Below are positions 28,589-36,859 of a DNA stretch of 64,000 bases, in pieces (the first letter of the stretch is position 1; each line of letters opens with the position of its first letter). Below the pieces are notes generated by a model, which did no database searches, was not told where the DNA came from, and worked only from the letters and a program-made list of their open reading frames with translations. The translations under genes and the position numbers were made by a program. This DNA is from Clostridium saccharobutylicum DSM 13864 (lineage in GTDB: Bacteria > Bacillota > Clostridia > Clostridiales > Clostridiaceae). The stretch covers positions 1,142,501 to 1,206,500 of the forward strand of contig NC_022571.1 in assembly GCF_000473995.1 (NCBI RefSeq). The letters run 5' to 3'.

Positions 28589-30073
28589 TTGAAGTTACCA
28601 CTTAAGATAGGAAAGTCATTAAAAAAGGATGAAATAAGTGAAAAGGGAATAGAAACAAAAAACTTTTCTAAAAGTAAGATAAATAAAAAGGTTATCGGTG
28701 CAATATGCCTACTACTTATTGCAGGTGCAGGATTTACAATTTACAAGGTGAAGTTTGCTAAAAAAAGAAATACAGTACAAAGTAGTGTTAAATATACTAA
28801 TCTTGAAAAAACAAATATTGCAACATCTATTAGTTCTTCTGGAGCTATAAAAAGTGGGGATTCTACAAATATATATTCAAATCTGGAATATAATGTTGCA
28901 AGTATTAATGTAGAAGTTGGAGATGTAGTAAAAAAAGGTGATGTTCTTGCAACAATAGATACTACAACCTTAGAAGAAGAAATTGCTGAGGCACAACAAA
29001 CTCTTACTGCAAATCAAGCAAAGAATCAAGCAGCATTAGCACAATCGCAAAAAAATTATGATAATGCAAAATATTTATATGATAATAATTTAAATACAAA
29101 TATAGTGAGTGCAGAAACAACTCTTAATAAAGATAAACTTGCGCTTGATGAAAGTAAGAAAACTTATGAATATAAAAATGAAATGTTAAAGAATGGAAGC
29201 GAATCACAAGATAATGTAAACCAAGCACAAATAAGTTATGAAAATGAACAAAAAGCTTGCAATCAAGATGAAGTTTCTTTAGAAGCAGCAAAGCTTTCAG
29301 CTCAAAAAGAGATAGAAAATTACAAAGCAGCATTGGATAGTGCACAAGCAGTTGTAAATGATAAAACTGCTCAATTAGCATTACAAGATAAGAAGAAAAA
29401 ATTACAAGATGCACAAGTAATTGCAACCGTAGATGGAACAGTAACTAATGTAAATGCAGTAGTTGGTGTACAAGCCAGTGGAGCACTATTTGTAATTCAA
29501 GATTTAAGTAATCTAATAGTAAATGCAAGTGTTGATGAAACAAATGTTGCAAATGTAAAAGCTGGACAAAGAGCAGAAATAACAACAGATGCATCAGGTT
29601 CTAATATTATTGCAGGACAAGTTGTAAGCGTTGAACCAGTTTCTAGCACTGCTAGTGCAAGTACTAGTAGTACTAGCAGTAGCAGCAGTAATAGTAAAAG
29701 TAGTACTTCGACTAGCACTACAAGTAATTCAACAAGTAGTGATGTATCGTTTACTGTTAAAGTACAATTAACTGGTCAAAATGATAAGGTAAAGGTTGGA
29801 ATGAATTCTGTAGTAAATATTATTACAGATGAAAAGAGCGATATATATTCAGTACCATATGCAGCTGTAATTAATAATAATGGGCAAAGTGAAGTTTATG
29901 CTGCAGAAAAACAAGGTGGACAATATGTTGTTAAAGAAATTCCTGTAACTAAAGGTATAGAATCTGCAGCTAATGTTGAGATAGAGGGCACGGATCTTTC
30001 AGATGGGATGATTATACTTAATGATCCATCAAATATATCACCAGGAAGTACTGTACCAATAAAATTAAAGTAG
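28589..30073 (+). CDS. HlyD/MacA-type efflux adaptor
   Basis: A 494-residue membrane-fusion protein with TTG start after AAGGAGGG. One transmembrane helix (about residues 33-52) is followed by a split lipoyl domain (SINVEVGDVVKKGDVLATID and ATVDGTVTNVNAVVGVQ), a coiled-coil hairpin (about 130-270) and beta-barrel domains. A serine/threonine-rich stretch of about 35 residues (near residue 350) interrupts the barrel. It links the MacB-like pump to the TolC-like protein. One base separates it from the previous stop codon. Confidence 0.88.
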   Translation: MKLPLKIGKSLKKDEISEKGIETKNFSKSKINKKVIGAICLLLIAGAGFTIYKVKFAKKRNTVQSSVKYTNLEKTNIATSISSSGAIKSGDSTNIYSNLEYNVASINVEVGDVVKKGDVLATIDTTTLEEEIAEAQQTLTANQAKNQAALAQSQKNYDNAKYLYDNNLNTNIVSAETTLNKDKLALDESKKTYEYKNEMLKNGSESQDNVNQAQISYENEQKACNQDEVSLEAAKLSAQKEIENYKAALDSAQAVVNDKTAQLALQDKKKKLQDAQVIATVDGTVTNVNAVVGVQASGALFVIQDLSNLIVNASVDETNVANVKAGQRAEITTDASGSNIIAGQVVSVEPVSSTASASTSSTSSSSSNSKSSTSTSTTSNSTSSDVSFTVKVQLTGQNDKVKVGMNSVVNIITDEKSDIYSVPYAAVINNNGQSEVYAAEKQGGQYVVKEIPVTKGIESAANVEIEGTDLSDGMIILNDPSNISPGSTVPIKLK

Positions 30074-30085
30074 AGGTGAGTTTTT

Positions 30086-30823
30086 TTGAGTAAAAATATA
30101 ATAGAGATGAAAAATATTATAAAGAGCTTTTATATAGGAACTCCAAATGAATTGAATATTTTAAAAGGAATTGACATTACCGTAAAAGAAGGGGAATTTG
30201 TATCTATTATTGGAACATCAGGTTCAGGAAAAAGTACTTTGATGAATATTATAGGTGCACTTGATAGAGCAACATCGGGAGAATATATGTTAGATGATAC
30301 CAATATTAATGACATATCAGATGATGGTTTATCCGAAGTAAGAAATAAGCAAATAGGATTTGTATTTCAAACTTATAATTTAATACCAAGAAGTTCAGCA
30401 TTGAAAAATGTTGAATTACCAATGCTTTATTATGGTGTGAATAAAAAAGATAGAAGACAACGTGCAGAAGAACTTTTAGAACTTGTTGGAATGAAAGAAA
30501 GAATGTCTCATCAACCTAATGAATTATCTGGAGGACAAAAACAAAGAGTCGCAATAGCCCGTGCACTTGTAAATAATCCTAGTATAATACTTGCAGATGA
30601 ACCAACAGGAGCTCTTGACTCTGCAACTGGAAGAATGGTTATGGATTTATTTCATAAAATTCATGAACAAGAAGGAAAAACAATAGTACTTATAACTCAT
30701 AATAATGAACTTGCAGATGAAACGGAAAGAATTATAACACTAAAAGATGGAAATATAACATCGGTAGCAGAGAATGAAAAGTATTATAGAAGATTCAAAG
30801 AAGAGGAAAAAATATGTTTATAA
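30086..30823 (+). CDS. MacB-type ABC transporter ATPase
   Basis: A 245-residue ATPase of the LolD/MacB group. Walker A is GTSGSGKSTLMN, Q-loop VFQTYNLIPR, signature LSGGQKQRVAIARAL, Walker B IILADEPTGALD, and switch histidine ITHNNEL. TTG start after GAGGTGAG. It overlaps the permease gene by 10 bases. Together they energise a mechanotransmission pump across the membrane rather than a classical channel (known of the family). Confidence 0.93.
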   Translation: MSKNIIEMKNIIKSFYIGTPNELNILKGIDITVKEGEFVSIIGTSGSGKSTLMNIIGALDRATSGEYMLDDTNINDISDDGLSEVRNKQIGFVFQTYNLIPRSSALKNVELPMLYYGVNKKDRRQRAEELLELVGMKERMSHQPNELSGGQKQRVAIARALVNNPSIILADEPTGALDSATGRMVMDLFHKIHEQEGKTIVLITHNNELADETERIITLKDGNITSVAENEKYYRRFKEEEKICL

Positions 30824-32280
30824 AAGAAAATATACTGCTTGCTATAGCAGGCCTTAAATCTAATAAAATGCGTTCATTACTTACAATGCTTGGAATCATA
30901 ATAGGTATAGCATCTGTAATAGGTGTTGTTTCAGTAGGTAATGCAATGACGTCTTCTGTAACAAGTTCAATGTCTTCAATGGGTGCTACTAATATTACGG
31001 TTAATGTTCAAGAAAAAAGTACGACTAGTACAACAAATACTATTAATAAAAGCAATAGCAGTGATAAACAATCAGGTAGTAGTTCAAAAGGTGGCAATAA
31101 AGGATCACAGGAAGGCGGTAATTCACAAGGTGGAAATAAAGGCGCACAAGCTGGAGGCGGTGGATCATCAACATCTGGAATGTTAGGCGGCGGTGGTGGA
31201 ATGCCAGGTGGCGGCGGTGGTCCTGGTGGTGGCCCAGGTGGAAGGCAAGGAAAATCCAGTAGTACTGAAAAAGATACAGATCTTATGACAATGGAGCAGA
31301 TAAATGAATTAGAAGATAATTTTAGTGATAAGATAAGTACAATAAGTATGTCTGAAAATGGTTCTTCTGGTAAAGTTAAAAGTAGTAGCACATATGCTAA
31401 TATAAGTACAATAGGAACAAATGTTGGATATCAAGATGTTAAAAGTATATCTATGAAGGAAGGAAGATATATTGCACAAAATGATATTGATCAGTCAAAG
31501 AATGTTGCAGTAGTTTCAGATAAATTGGTAACCAAAATATTTGGAGATAGTGTTGATCCAATAGGTCAAGATATTAAGGTGTATACATCAAATGCAATTT
31601 ACACATATACTATAGTTGGTGTTTATACGTATAAAGCTTCAGGAACAAGTAGAACAACATCTGATGATAATTTAACAACTGATTTATATATTCCAGTAAC
31701 AGTTGTAAAGAAAACTGCAACTAATAAAAATTATCAGACATTTACAATAAAGCCTAAAGACGGTGTTGATGTTCAATCATTTACAACAGAAGTTACAAGT
31801 TATTTATCTAAGTTGTATGAAAAAAATGAAAAGTTTGAAGCAGTGGCAAGTAATATGGAAAGTATGCTTGAATCGAGAACATCAATGATGAGTACAATAT
31901 CAATTGCCATATCTGCAATTGCCGGAATATCACTTTTAGTTGGTGGAATTGGAGTAATGAATATAATGCTTGTCTCTGTTACTGAAAGAACAAGAGAAAT
32001 AGGAACTAGAAAAGCACTTGGAGCCAAGAGTACTCACATACAAATGCAATTTATAGTCGAATCAATTATAATATGTTCAATAGGCGGTATTCTTGGAATA
32101 CTGCTAGGTGTGATAATTGGTACAATGGGTTCAAAAGCAATGGGATATGCAGCAGCAATATCGCCAGTGGTAATTTTGATAAGTTTCACATTTTCAATGT
32201 TTATTGGTGTATTCTTTGGATATTATCCAGCTAAGAAGGCAGCAAAACTTGATCCAATTGAAGCGTTGAGATATGAATAG
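30814..32280 (+). CDS. MacB-type ABC transporter permease with glycine-rich insert
   Basis: A 488-residue FtsX/MacB permease. TM1 is at about residues 17-40. The large extracellular domain covers 41-360, and three C-terminal helices (about 362-480) end with the family motif GYYPAKKAAKLDPIEALRYE. Residues about 70-150 are an unusual insert of Ser/Gln/Lys-rich repeats (GGNKGSQEGGNSQGGNKG) grading into almost pure Gly/Pro. The matching DNA (about 31100-31250) is GC-rich, unlike its neighbours. Start ATG follows GAGGAAAA. Confidence 0.9.
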   Translation: MFIKENILLAIAGLKSNKMRSLLTMLGIIIGIASVIGVVSVGNAMTSSVTSSMSSMGATNITVNVQEKSTTSTTNTINKSNSSDKQSGSSSKGGNKGSQEGGNSQGGNKGAQAGGGGSSTSGMLGGGGGMPGGGGGPGGGPGGRQGKSSSTEKDTDLMTMEQINELEDNFSDKISTISMSENGSSGKVKSSSTYANISTIGTNVGYQDVKSISMKEGRYIAQNDIDQSKNVAVVSDKLVTKIFGDSVDPIGQDIKVYTSNAIYTYTIVGVYTYKASGTSRTTSDDNLTTDLYIPVTVVKKTATNKNYQTFTIKPKDGVDVQSFTTEVTSYLSKLYEKNEKFEAVASNMESMLESRTSMMSTISIAISAIAGISLLVGGIGVMNIMLVSVTERTREIGTRKALGAKSTHIQMQFIVESIIICSIGGILGILLGVIIGTMGSKAMGYAAAISPVVILISFTFSMFIGVFFGYYPAKKAAKLDPIEALRYE

Positions 32281-32314
32281 TAAAGTATGGATAATTAAAA
32301 AGGATGGATATTTT

Positions 32315-33817
32315 ATGAATAAAAGTATTAAGCATGTAGTAGTTTTAACACTTGCTATAGGCGTATTCTCGGTAGTTGAACCTGTTAAATATTTGAATTT
32401 AACTAATGAGAAAGTGTATGCTTCAACAGATAATAGTGATCTTTTGAGTAAAATTTCTTTAAGTGATGGTAGTATTAGTTTTAGCAGAACCACAACATCA
32501 TATGATGTACATGTAAAATCTTCAGTTGAATATGTAACAATTAAAGCAGTACCGGCAAATACAGATTATACTACAGTAACGATTGATGGAGAAACAGTTA
32601 CTGAAGGCAGTGAATATAAAACAGATGTAAAATTAGATAAAGGTGAAAATACAATTAAGATAAAAGTTATAAATGGAAGTAGAACAAAAATTTATACTTT
32701 AAATATAACTAGAGGCAGTAGTTCGAGTTCTGCAGATTTAGATGAGGAGATAAATGATGTTCATTTATCATCGGTTGAATTAAGTGATGGAAATATTGAT
32801 TTTTCTTCGACACAATATTCTTACGATGTTAATGTAGATTCATCTGTTGATGAACTTGGAGTTACTGCAACACCACAAGAAGATTCTTATAATGTTATAA
32901 TTAATGGGACAGAAGTTGATGAGGACGATAACTACAAAAGAAAAATAAAGTTAGAAAATGGACAAAACACTATAACTGTAAAAGTTAAAAATAGTGAAGA
33001 TGATAGTGAAAAAACATATACACTTAATGTAACAAGAGGAGATGCAGAGCAATCAAATTCCAAATCTTCAACTTCAGATCAAGTTGAAGATTTACATAAG
33101 GGAAATGTTTTTCTAAAATCATTGAATGTTGGAAGTGATAATGTAGATTCTCTAACAAGTCAAAATATTTACAATTTATCAGTTAAAGATAATTTGCAAG
33201 AAATAACAATTGAAGCAAAACCAGAAAATGAAAATTATGTAGTAACAATTGATGGTACAGAAGTAAGCAATGATAATTATAATTATACTAAAAATATATC
33301 ATTGTTTAGAGGAAAAAATGCAATAAGGATAGAGGTTAAGAATCCAGATAATGATGAACAGAGGACATATATATTAAATATAGTAAGAGGAACTGAAACA
33401 AATACATCTGACGATAAAGACGTAATATTAAAAAATATATCAGGAAAATGTAGTCAATGGGTTAAGAATAACAATCAGTGGATGTATAATGATGAAACAG
33501 GAACGCCATTAAAAGATTCATGGTTTACTGATAGGAGCAATGGAAACACGTATTATTTACAAGATGATGGAATAATGAAAACTGGATGGTTAAACAAATT
33601 TGATAAATGGTACTATTTTAATCAAAGTGGTATTATGAAAACTGGTTGGCAATGTATAGATGGTAATTGGTATTATTTAAATACATCAGGGACAATGCAA
33701 ACGGGCTGGATTAATTTAAACGACAAATGGTATTACTTATATGATTCAGGGATAATGGCAAAAGATACAACAATTGATTGTTATGCATTAGATTCAAATG
33801 GTACGTTGGTAAATTAA
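32315..33817 (+). CDS. Cell-wall-binding protein with cadherin-like beta-sandwich domains
   Basis: A 500-residue secreted protein. The signal peptide ends near KVYAS (residue 36). Three cadherin-like beta-sandwich domains follow (about 40-135, 150-250, 270-365), each with a TYTLNVTRG- or YILNIVRG-like end. The last 110 residues hold choline-binding-type repeats (GNTYYLQDDGIMKTGWLNKF, KWYYFNQSGIMKTGW, NWYYLNTSGTMQTGW, KWYYLYDSGIM) that attach proteins to wall polymers. The ATG at 32315 has AAGGATGG upstream. It lies 34 bases after the permease, so it belongs to the export operon. Confidence 0.87.
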   Translation: MNKSIKHVVVLTLAIGVFSVVEPVKYLNLTNEKVYASTDNSDLLSKISLSDGSISFSRTTTSYDVHVKSSVEYVTIKAVPANTDYTTVTIDGETVTEGSEYKTDVKLDKGENTIKIKVINGSRTKIYTLNITRGSSSSSADLDEEINDVHLSSVELSDGNIDFSSTQYSYDVNVDSSVDELGVTATPQEDSYNVIINGTEVDEDDNYKRKIKLENGQNTITVKVKNSEDDSEKTYTLNVTRGDAEQSNSKSSTSDQVEDLHKGNVFLKSLNVGSDNVDSLTSQNIYNLSVKDNLQEITIEAKPENENYVVTIDGTEVSNDNYNYTKNISLFRGKNAIRIEVKNPDNDEQRTYILNIVRGTETNTSDDKDVILKNISGKCSQWVKNNNQWMYNDETGTPLKDSWFTDRSNGNTYYLQDDGIMKTGWLNKFDKWYYFNQSGIMKTGWQCIDGNWYYLNTSGTMQTGWINLNDKWYYLYDSGIMAKDTTIDCYALDSNGTLVN

Positions 33818-33971
33818 TTGAATAATTTTGTAAGTGAAATTTTTAAATGGCTACAAAAAAGTTTTGGTCTTTTTTAAGTTGAATAATAATTAATGATAAA
33901 AGTAGTTGGAATATTGATATGCTCCCTTTATAGTAGACAGTTAAAATAATAAAACTGTTTCTATAAAGGGG

Positions 33972-34661
33972 GTGTTTTTTATGGGCAGAAAAGAAAAAGT
34001 TTCTATTGAAGAAAAGCTAAGAGCTATTAAATCTTACCTATCAGGTGAAAAAAGTGCTGCACAAATATGTTCTGATTTTAGCATCCATAATCAATCATTT
34101 AGGAATTGGATTCGTAAGTATAATATGAATGGTGAAAACGGATTAGTTGTTACTCATAAAAATAAAATTTATTCAGAAGAAATCAAATATATGGCAATTC
34201 ATGATTATCTTGATGGCAACGGTTCATTGGAAAATATATGCACTAAATATGAAATTCCATCAATTTATAGTCTCCAACAATGGATTAAGAAGTATAATAG
34301 TCATAAGATATTTAAATCTCACAATAAGCAAGGGGATAGAATTATGACTAATGGAAGAAAAACCACTTATGAAGAAAGAATTGAGATTGTTGCATTCTGC
34401 ATTTCGAATAATGATGATTATCAAGCCACTGCTGATAAATTTAAGGTTTCTTATCAACAAGTTTATACATGGGTAAGAAAATATAAATCTAATGGATATG
34501 AAGAGTTAATGGACCGTCGCGGTAAGCGTAAAGAGCCTGAGGAGCTTACTGAGTCTGATAAATTATCAGCACAACTAAAACTTATTGAAGCAGAAAATAG
34601 ACGTTTAAAGATGGAGAATGATTTCTTAAAAAAATTGAAGGAAGTAGAAAGAAGGCGATAA
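33972..34661 (+). CDS. IS3-family transposase OrfA
   Basis: A 229-residue DNA-binding subunit with repeated helix-turn-helix modules (EEKLRAIKSYLSGEKSAAQI; YEERIEIVAFCISNNDDYQA; QQVYTWVRKYKSNGYEELMD) and a C-terminal leucine-zipper-like helix (IEAENRRLKMENDFLKKL). Near its end is A7 (34628-34634), read A AAA AAA, the classic -1 slippery heptamer that lets ribosomes continue into orfB. Confidence 0.92.
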   Translation: MFFMGRKEKVSIEEKLRAIKSYLSGEKSAAQICSDFSIHNQSFRNWIRKYNMNGENGLVVTHKNKIYSEEIKYMAIHDYLDGNGSLENICTKYEIPSIYSLQQWIKKYNSHKIFKSHNKQGDRIMTNGRKTTYEERIEIVAFCISNNDDYQATADKFKVSYQQVYTWVRKYKSNGYEELMDRRGKRKEPEELTESDKLSAQLKLIEAENRRLKMENDFLKKLKEVERRR

Positions 34662-35548
34662 GCACTAGAATCATCCAAGAATATAAATATATTTCTATAA
34701 AAGAATTACATGAGGAAAATGGCTATCCAATAGCTGATTTATGCAATTTAGCTAGTATTGCACGATCATCTTACTACAAATGGATTAACCGTTCAGAGAC
34801 TGAATTAGATAAAGAGAATTCAATAATACTAAAAGAAATTGTTAAGCTTTATGAAGATGTACATGGTATCTATGGATACCGTCGGATAACAATGAATATA
34901 AATCGACTTCTTAATAAACAGTATAATCATAAACGAATTTATAGATTAATGAAGTCTATTAACATGAAATCAGTTATAAGAAAAAAGAGAAAGTCTTATC
35001 TACAAAGTACTCCACAAATAACGGCAGAAAACAAATTAAATAGAGAATTCTATGCAAAGAAACCAAATGAAAAATGGTTAACAGATGTTACTGAGTTTAA
35101 GATACTTAATGGTCAAAAGGCTTACCTCAGTGCAATATTTGATTTATCTGATAAAAGCATTATTTCTTATGTGGTCGGTCACTCAAATAACAATCAACTT
35201 GTTTTTGATACACTTGACTTAGCAGTAATTGCTAATCCGACTGCAAAGCCACTTTTTCATAGTGATAGGGGATTTCAATATACTAATAGAACTTTCAAGG
35301 CTAAACTTGATAAGATTAATGCAACTCAAAGCATGTCACGTGTCAGTAGGTGTATCGACAACGGACCAATGGAAGGTTTTTGGGGAACTCTCAAATGCGA
35401 GATGTATTATTTGCAAAAATTTTATACTTATGAAGAATTAAGACAAGCGATTGATGATTACATAGTATTTTATAATACAAAGAGGTTACAGAAAAATTTA
35501 AAAGGTCTGACTCCAATTGAATATCGAAATCAGACCTTAGCTTCATAA
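34634..35548 (+). CDS. IS3-family transposase OrfB (made by -1 frameshift)
   Basis: The integrase-like catalytic part, in frame -1 relative to orfA. It is open from the slippery site at 34628-34634; the first internal ATG is at 34892, but homologous residues (IYGYRRITMNINRLL) start earlier. The DDE triad is visible as TDVTEF, HSDRGFQYTN and MEGFWGTLKCE. About 304 residues. It is normally expressed as an OrfAB fusion. Confidence 0.88.
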   Translation: MEGSRKKAISTRIIQEYKYISIKELHEENGYPIADLCNLASIARSSYYKWINRSETELDKENSIILKEIVKLYEDVHGIYGYRRITMNINRLLNKQYNHKRIYRLMKSINMKSVIRKKRKSYLQSTPQITAENKLNREFYAKKPNEKWLTDVTEFKILNGQKAYLSAIFDLSDKSIISYVVGHSNNNQLVFDTLDLAVIANPTAKPLFHSDRGFQYTNRTFKAKLDKINATQSMSRVSRCIDNGPMEGFWGTLKCEMYYLQKFYTYEELRQAIDDYIVFYNTKRLQKNLKGLTPIEYRNQTLAS

Positions 35549-35715
35549 TTTTTTTATTTTTTCATCTGTCTACTTGACAGGGGGCAGTTCATATAATATC
35601 AACTGCTTTTTTTAATATTTATTGAGTTCTATAAAAATTGTAATTATCCTAATATGTAAAAAATATATAATTAAGTAAAAATAACAATATTATTGGAAAA
35701 ATCTAATTTATTATA

Positions 35716-35744
35716 TTGAAATTTGCCACAAAAAGTGTAATAAT
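35716..35744 (+). promoter_or_regulatory. Promoter of the riboswitch-controlled chemotaxis operon
   Basis: TTGAAA (35716-35721) and AATAAT (35739-35744) with a 17-base spacer. The predicted start at about 35751 is shortly before the aptamer. The IS ends 125 bases upstream and does not disrupt it. Confidence 0.5.
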
Positions 35745-35775
35745 GTTTATTAGAAGATTAAAACTTTATAATGAT

Positions 35776-35858
35776 AATAGTACACTTACTGAAAAGTAGG
35801 GCCACAAAGCTATGAGTCTAAGGAAAATTTTATTTTCTATGATTGTCAGGTTGCCAAA
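35776..35858 (+). ncRNA. c-di-GMP-I (GEMM) riboswitch
   Basis: The class I c-di-GMP aptamer core is visible: a GAAA tetraloop stem (TACTGAAAAGTA), then GGGCCACAAAGC, the conserved GTCTAAGG and the 3' segment GATTGTCAGGTTGCC. Outer P1 pairing is imperfect. A terminator follows at 35899, so ligand binding probably controls read-through into the acyltransferase and chemoreceptor genes. Confidence 0.85.
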
Positions 35859-35898
35859 ATATAGTTAAATTCATGAATTTTATATTTGTTTTAACTTT

Positions 35899-35929
35899 GG
35901 TGTCTATATATAATAGGCACCTTTTAATT
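35899..35929 (+). terminator. Riboswitch expression-platform terminator
   Basis: Stem GGTGTCTAT/ATAGGCACC with a five-base loop followed by TTTTAATTT, 150 bases before the first ORF. Confidence 0.75.
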
Positions 35930-36030
35930 TAAAATATACAATAATTGCACATAGGTATAAGAGATTATTTTTGGTATTATACTGTGCTTAATAGCCAATA
36001 AAATCGTATAGTTAATGATTTTGTATTGAG

Positions 36031-36077
36031 AGGAGGATTGATTATTTTTATTACGATTTTAATAATCAAACTAACAT
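36031..36077 (+). promoter_or_regulatory. Distant Shine-Dalgarno and bridging hairpin before the acyltransferase gene
   Basis: AGGAGG (36031-36036) is 41 bases before the ATG at 36078, and nothing SD-like is nearer. One base later, TTGATTATT (36038-36046) pairs perfectly with AATAATCAA (36061-36069). Eight bases then lead to the ATG, so folding gives a nine-base effective spacing. Alternatively TTG at 36038 starts a 15-codon hydrophobic leader peptide whose stop (36083-36085) overlaps the gene start. Confidence 0.55.
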
Positions 36078-36812
36078 ATGAATAAAATAAATAATTTACT
36101 GAACGAAGTGGAATGCATTGTTAATAATGGGATAACTAAAGAGGGTGTTATTAAAATCTTAAATACTTTAAAATGTTCTTTTCCGATTGAAATATTGGAT
36201 GAACTTAAATTGTATGGAGATTATTTGCCTAAAAATCAAGAAATAGGTTTTTCACAAGAAAAGAGATATTTGCATTTTTTATGGGATGCATTGGATAAAT
36301 CTCCGATGTGCCTTGCAGCTAATTTTTCTATTCCATTTAGAAGGATATTAGCAAACAAATTATTTAAATCATGTGGAAAGAATTTTGTGGCGGAGGAAAA
36401 TGTTCGTTTTAATGTTCCAGATAACATTGAAATAGGAGATGACGTGTTTCTGAATAGGGGGGTATTTTTAGATTCAAAGGGAGGCGTAATATTAGGGGAT
36501 TCAATTGTAATAACTGAGGGGGTAACAATATTTACTCATTCACATACTGAAGATGATCATGAATTAAGGACTTATGCTCCTGTAATTGTAAAGGATTATG
36601 CTAAAATATATTCGAATTCAACTATATTGCCAGGAGTTACAATTGGAAAGCAATCAATAGTAGCTGCGTGTTCTCTACTAGATAAAAATGTAGAGGATAA
36701 TGCTTTAGTGGGAGGTGTGCCTGCAAAGGTTATAAGAGGAAGAAAAAATTTAGATAAGAATGAAGAAGAATTAAATCATATATGGTTTTATAATAACGAA
36801 TTTCAAAAATAA
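36078..36812 (+). CDS. Hexapeptide-repeat acyltransferase (maltose O-acetyltransferase-like)
   Basis: A 244-residue protein. The first 85 residues are helical and unrecognised. The rest is a left-handed beta-helix of hexapeptide repeats ([40 protein letters not shown]) and ends with the LbH signature [20 protein letters not shown]. It resembles the LacA/Maa acetyltransferases that transfer acetyl from acetyl-CoA to sugars; the substrate is unknown. It is the first gene after the c-di-GMP riboswitch, with a chemoreceptor 47 bases downstream. TAA at 36072 closes the frame, so the ATG is the earliest start. Confidence 0.85.
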   Translation: MNKINNLLNEVECIVNNGITKEGVIKILNTLKCSFPIEILDELKLYGDYLPKNQEIGFSQEKRYLHFLWDALDKSPMCLAANFSIPFRRILANKLFKSCGKNFVAEENVRFNVPDNIEIGDDVFLNRGVFLDSKGGVILGDSIVITEGVTIFTHSHTEDDHELRTYAPVIVKDYAKIYSNSTILPGVTIGKQSIVAACSLLDKNVEDNALVGGVPAKVIRGRKNLDKNEEELNHIWFYNNEFQK

Positions 36813-36859
36813 AATATATACAAGTAAAATTTTTAATATTTATAAGGGGATTAGAAAAT

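Larger units (their letters stand above)
33915..35591 (+). mobile_element. IS3-family insertion sequence (IS150-like), complete
   Basis: 1,677 bp. Left end TGATATGCTCCCTTTATAGT and right end (reverse complement) TGAACTGCCCCCTGTCAAGT align without gaps and share GTAGACAG further in. Three-base direct repeats TAT flank it (33912-33914 and 35592-35594). It has overlapping orfA and orfB with a frameshift signal and intact catalytic residues, so it looks recent and potentially active. Confidence 0.9.
33898..35613 (+). terminator. Rho-independent terminator split by an IS element
   Basis: AAAAGTAGTTG (33898-33908) just left of the IS and CAACTGCTTTT followed by TTT (35600-35613) just right of it are complementary with one G-U pair. 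Without the IS they form a short-loop hairpin with a T tail, 80 bases after the wall-binding protein gene. The IS is inserted in the loop. Confidence 0.7.

Noticed and set aside
31008..31391. A 127-codon proline-rich minus-strand ORF
   Set aside because: It is the antisense image of the glycine-rich stretch in the MacB permease; GGN codons read as proline on the other strand.
34892..35548. orfB of the first IS starting at its internal ATG
   Set aside because: Homologous residues continue upstream to the A7 slippery site, so the protein is better described as a frameshift product.
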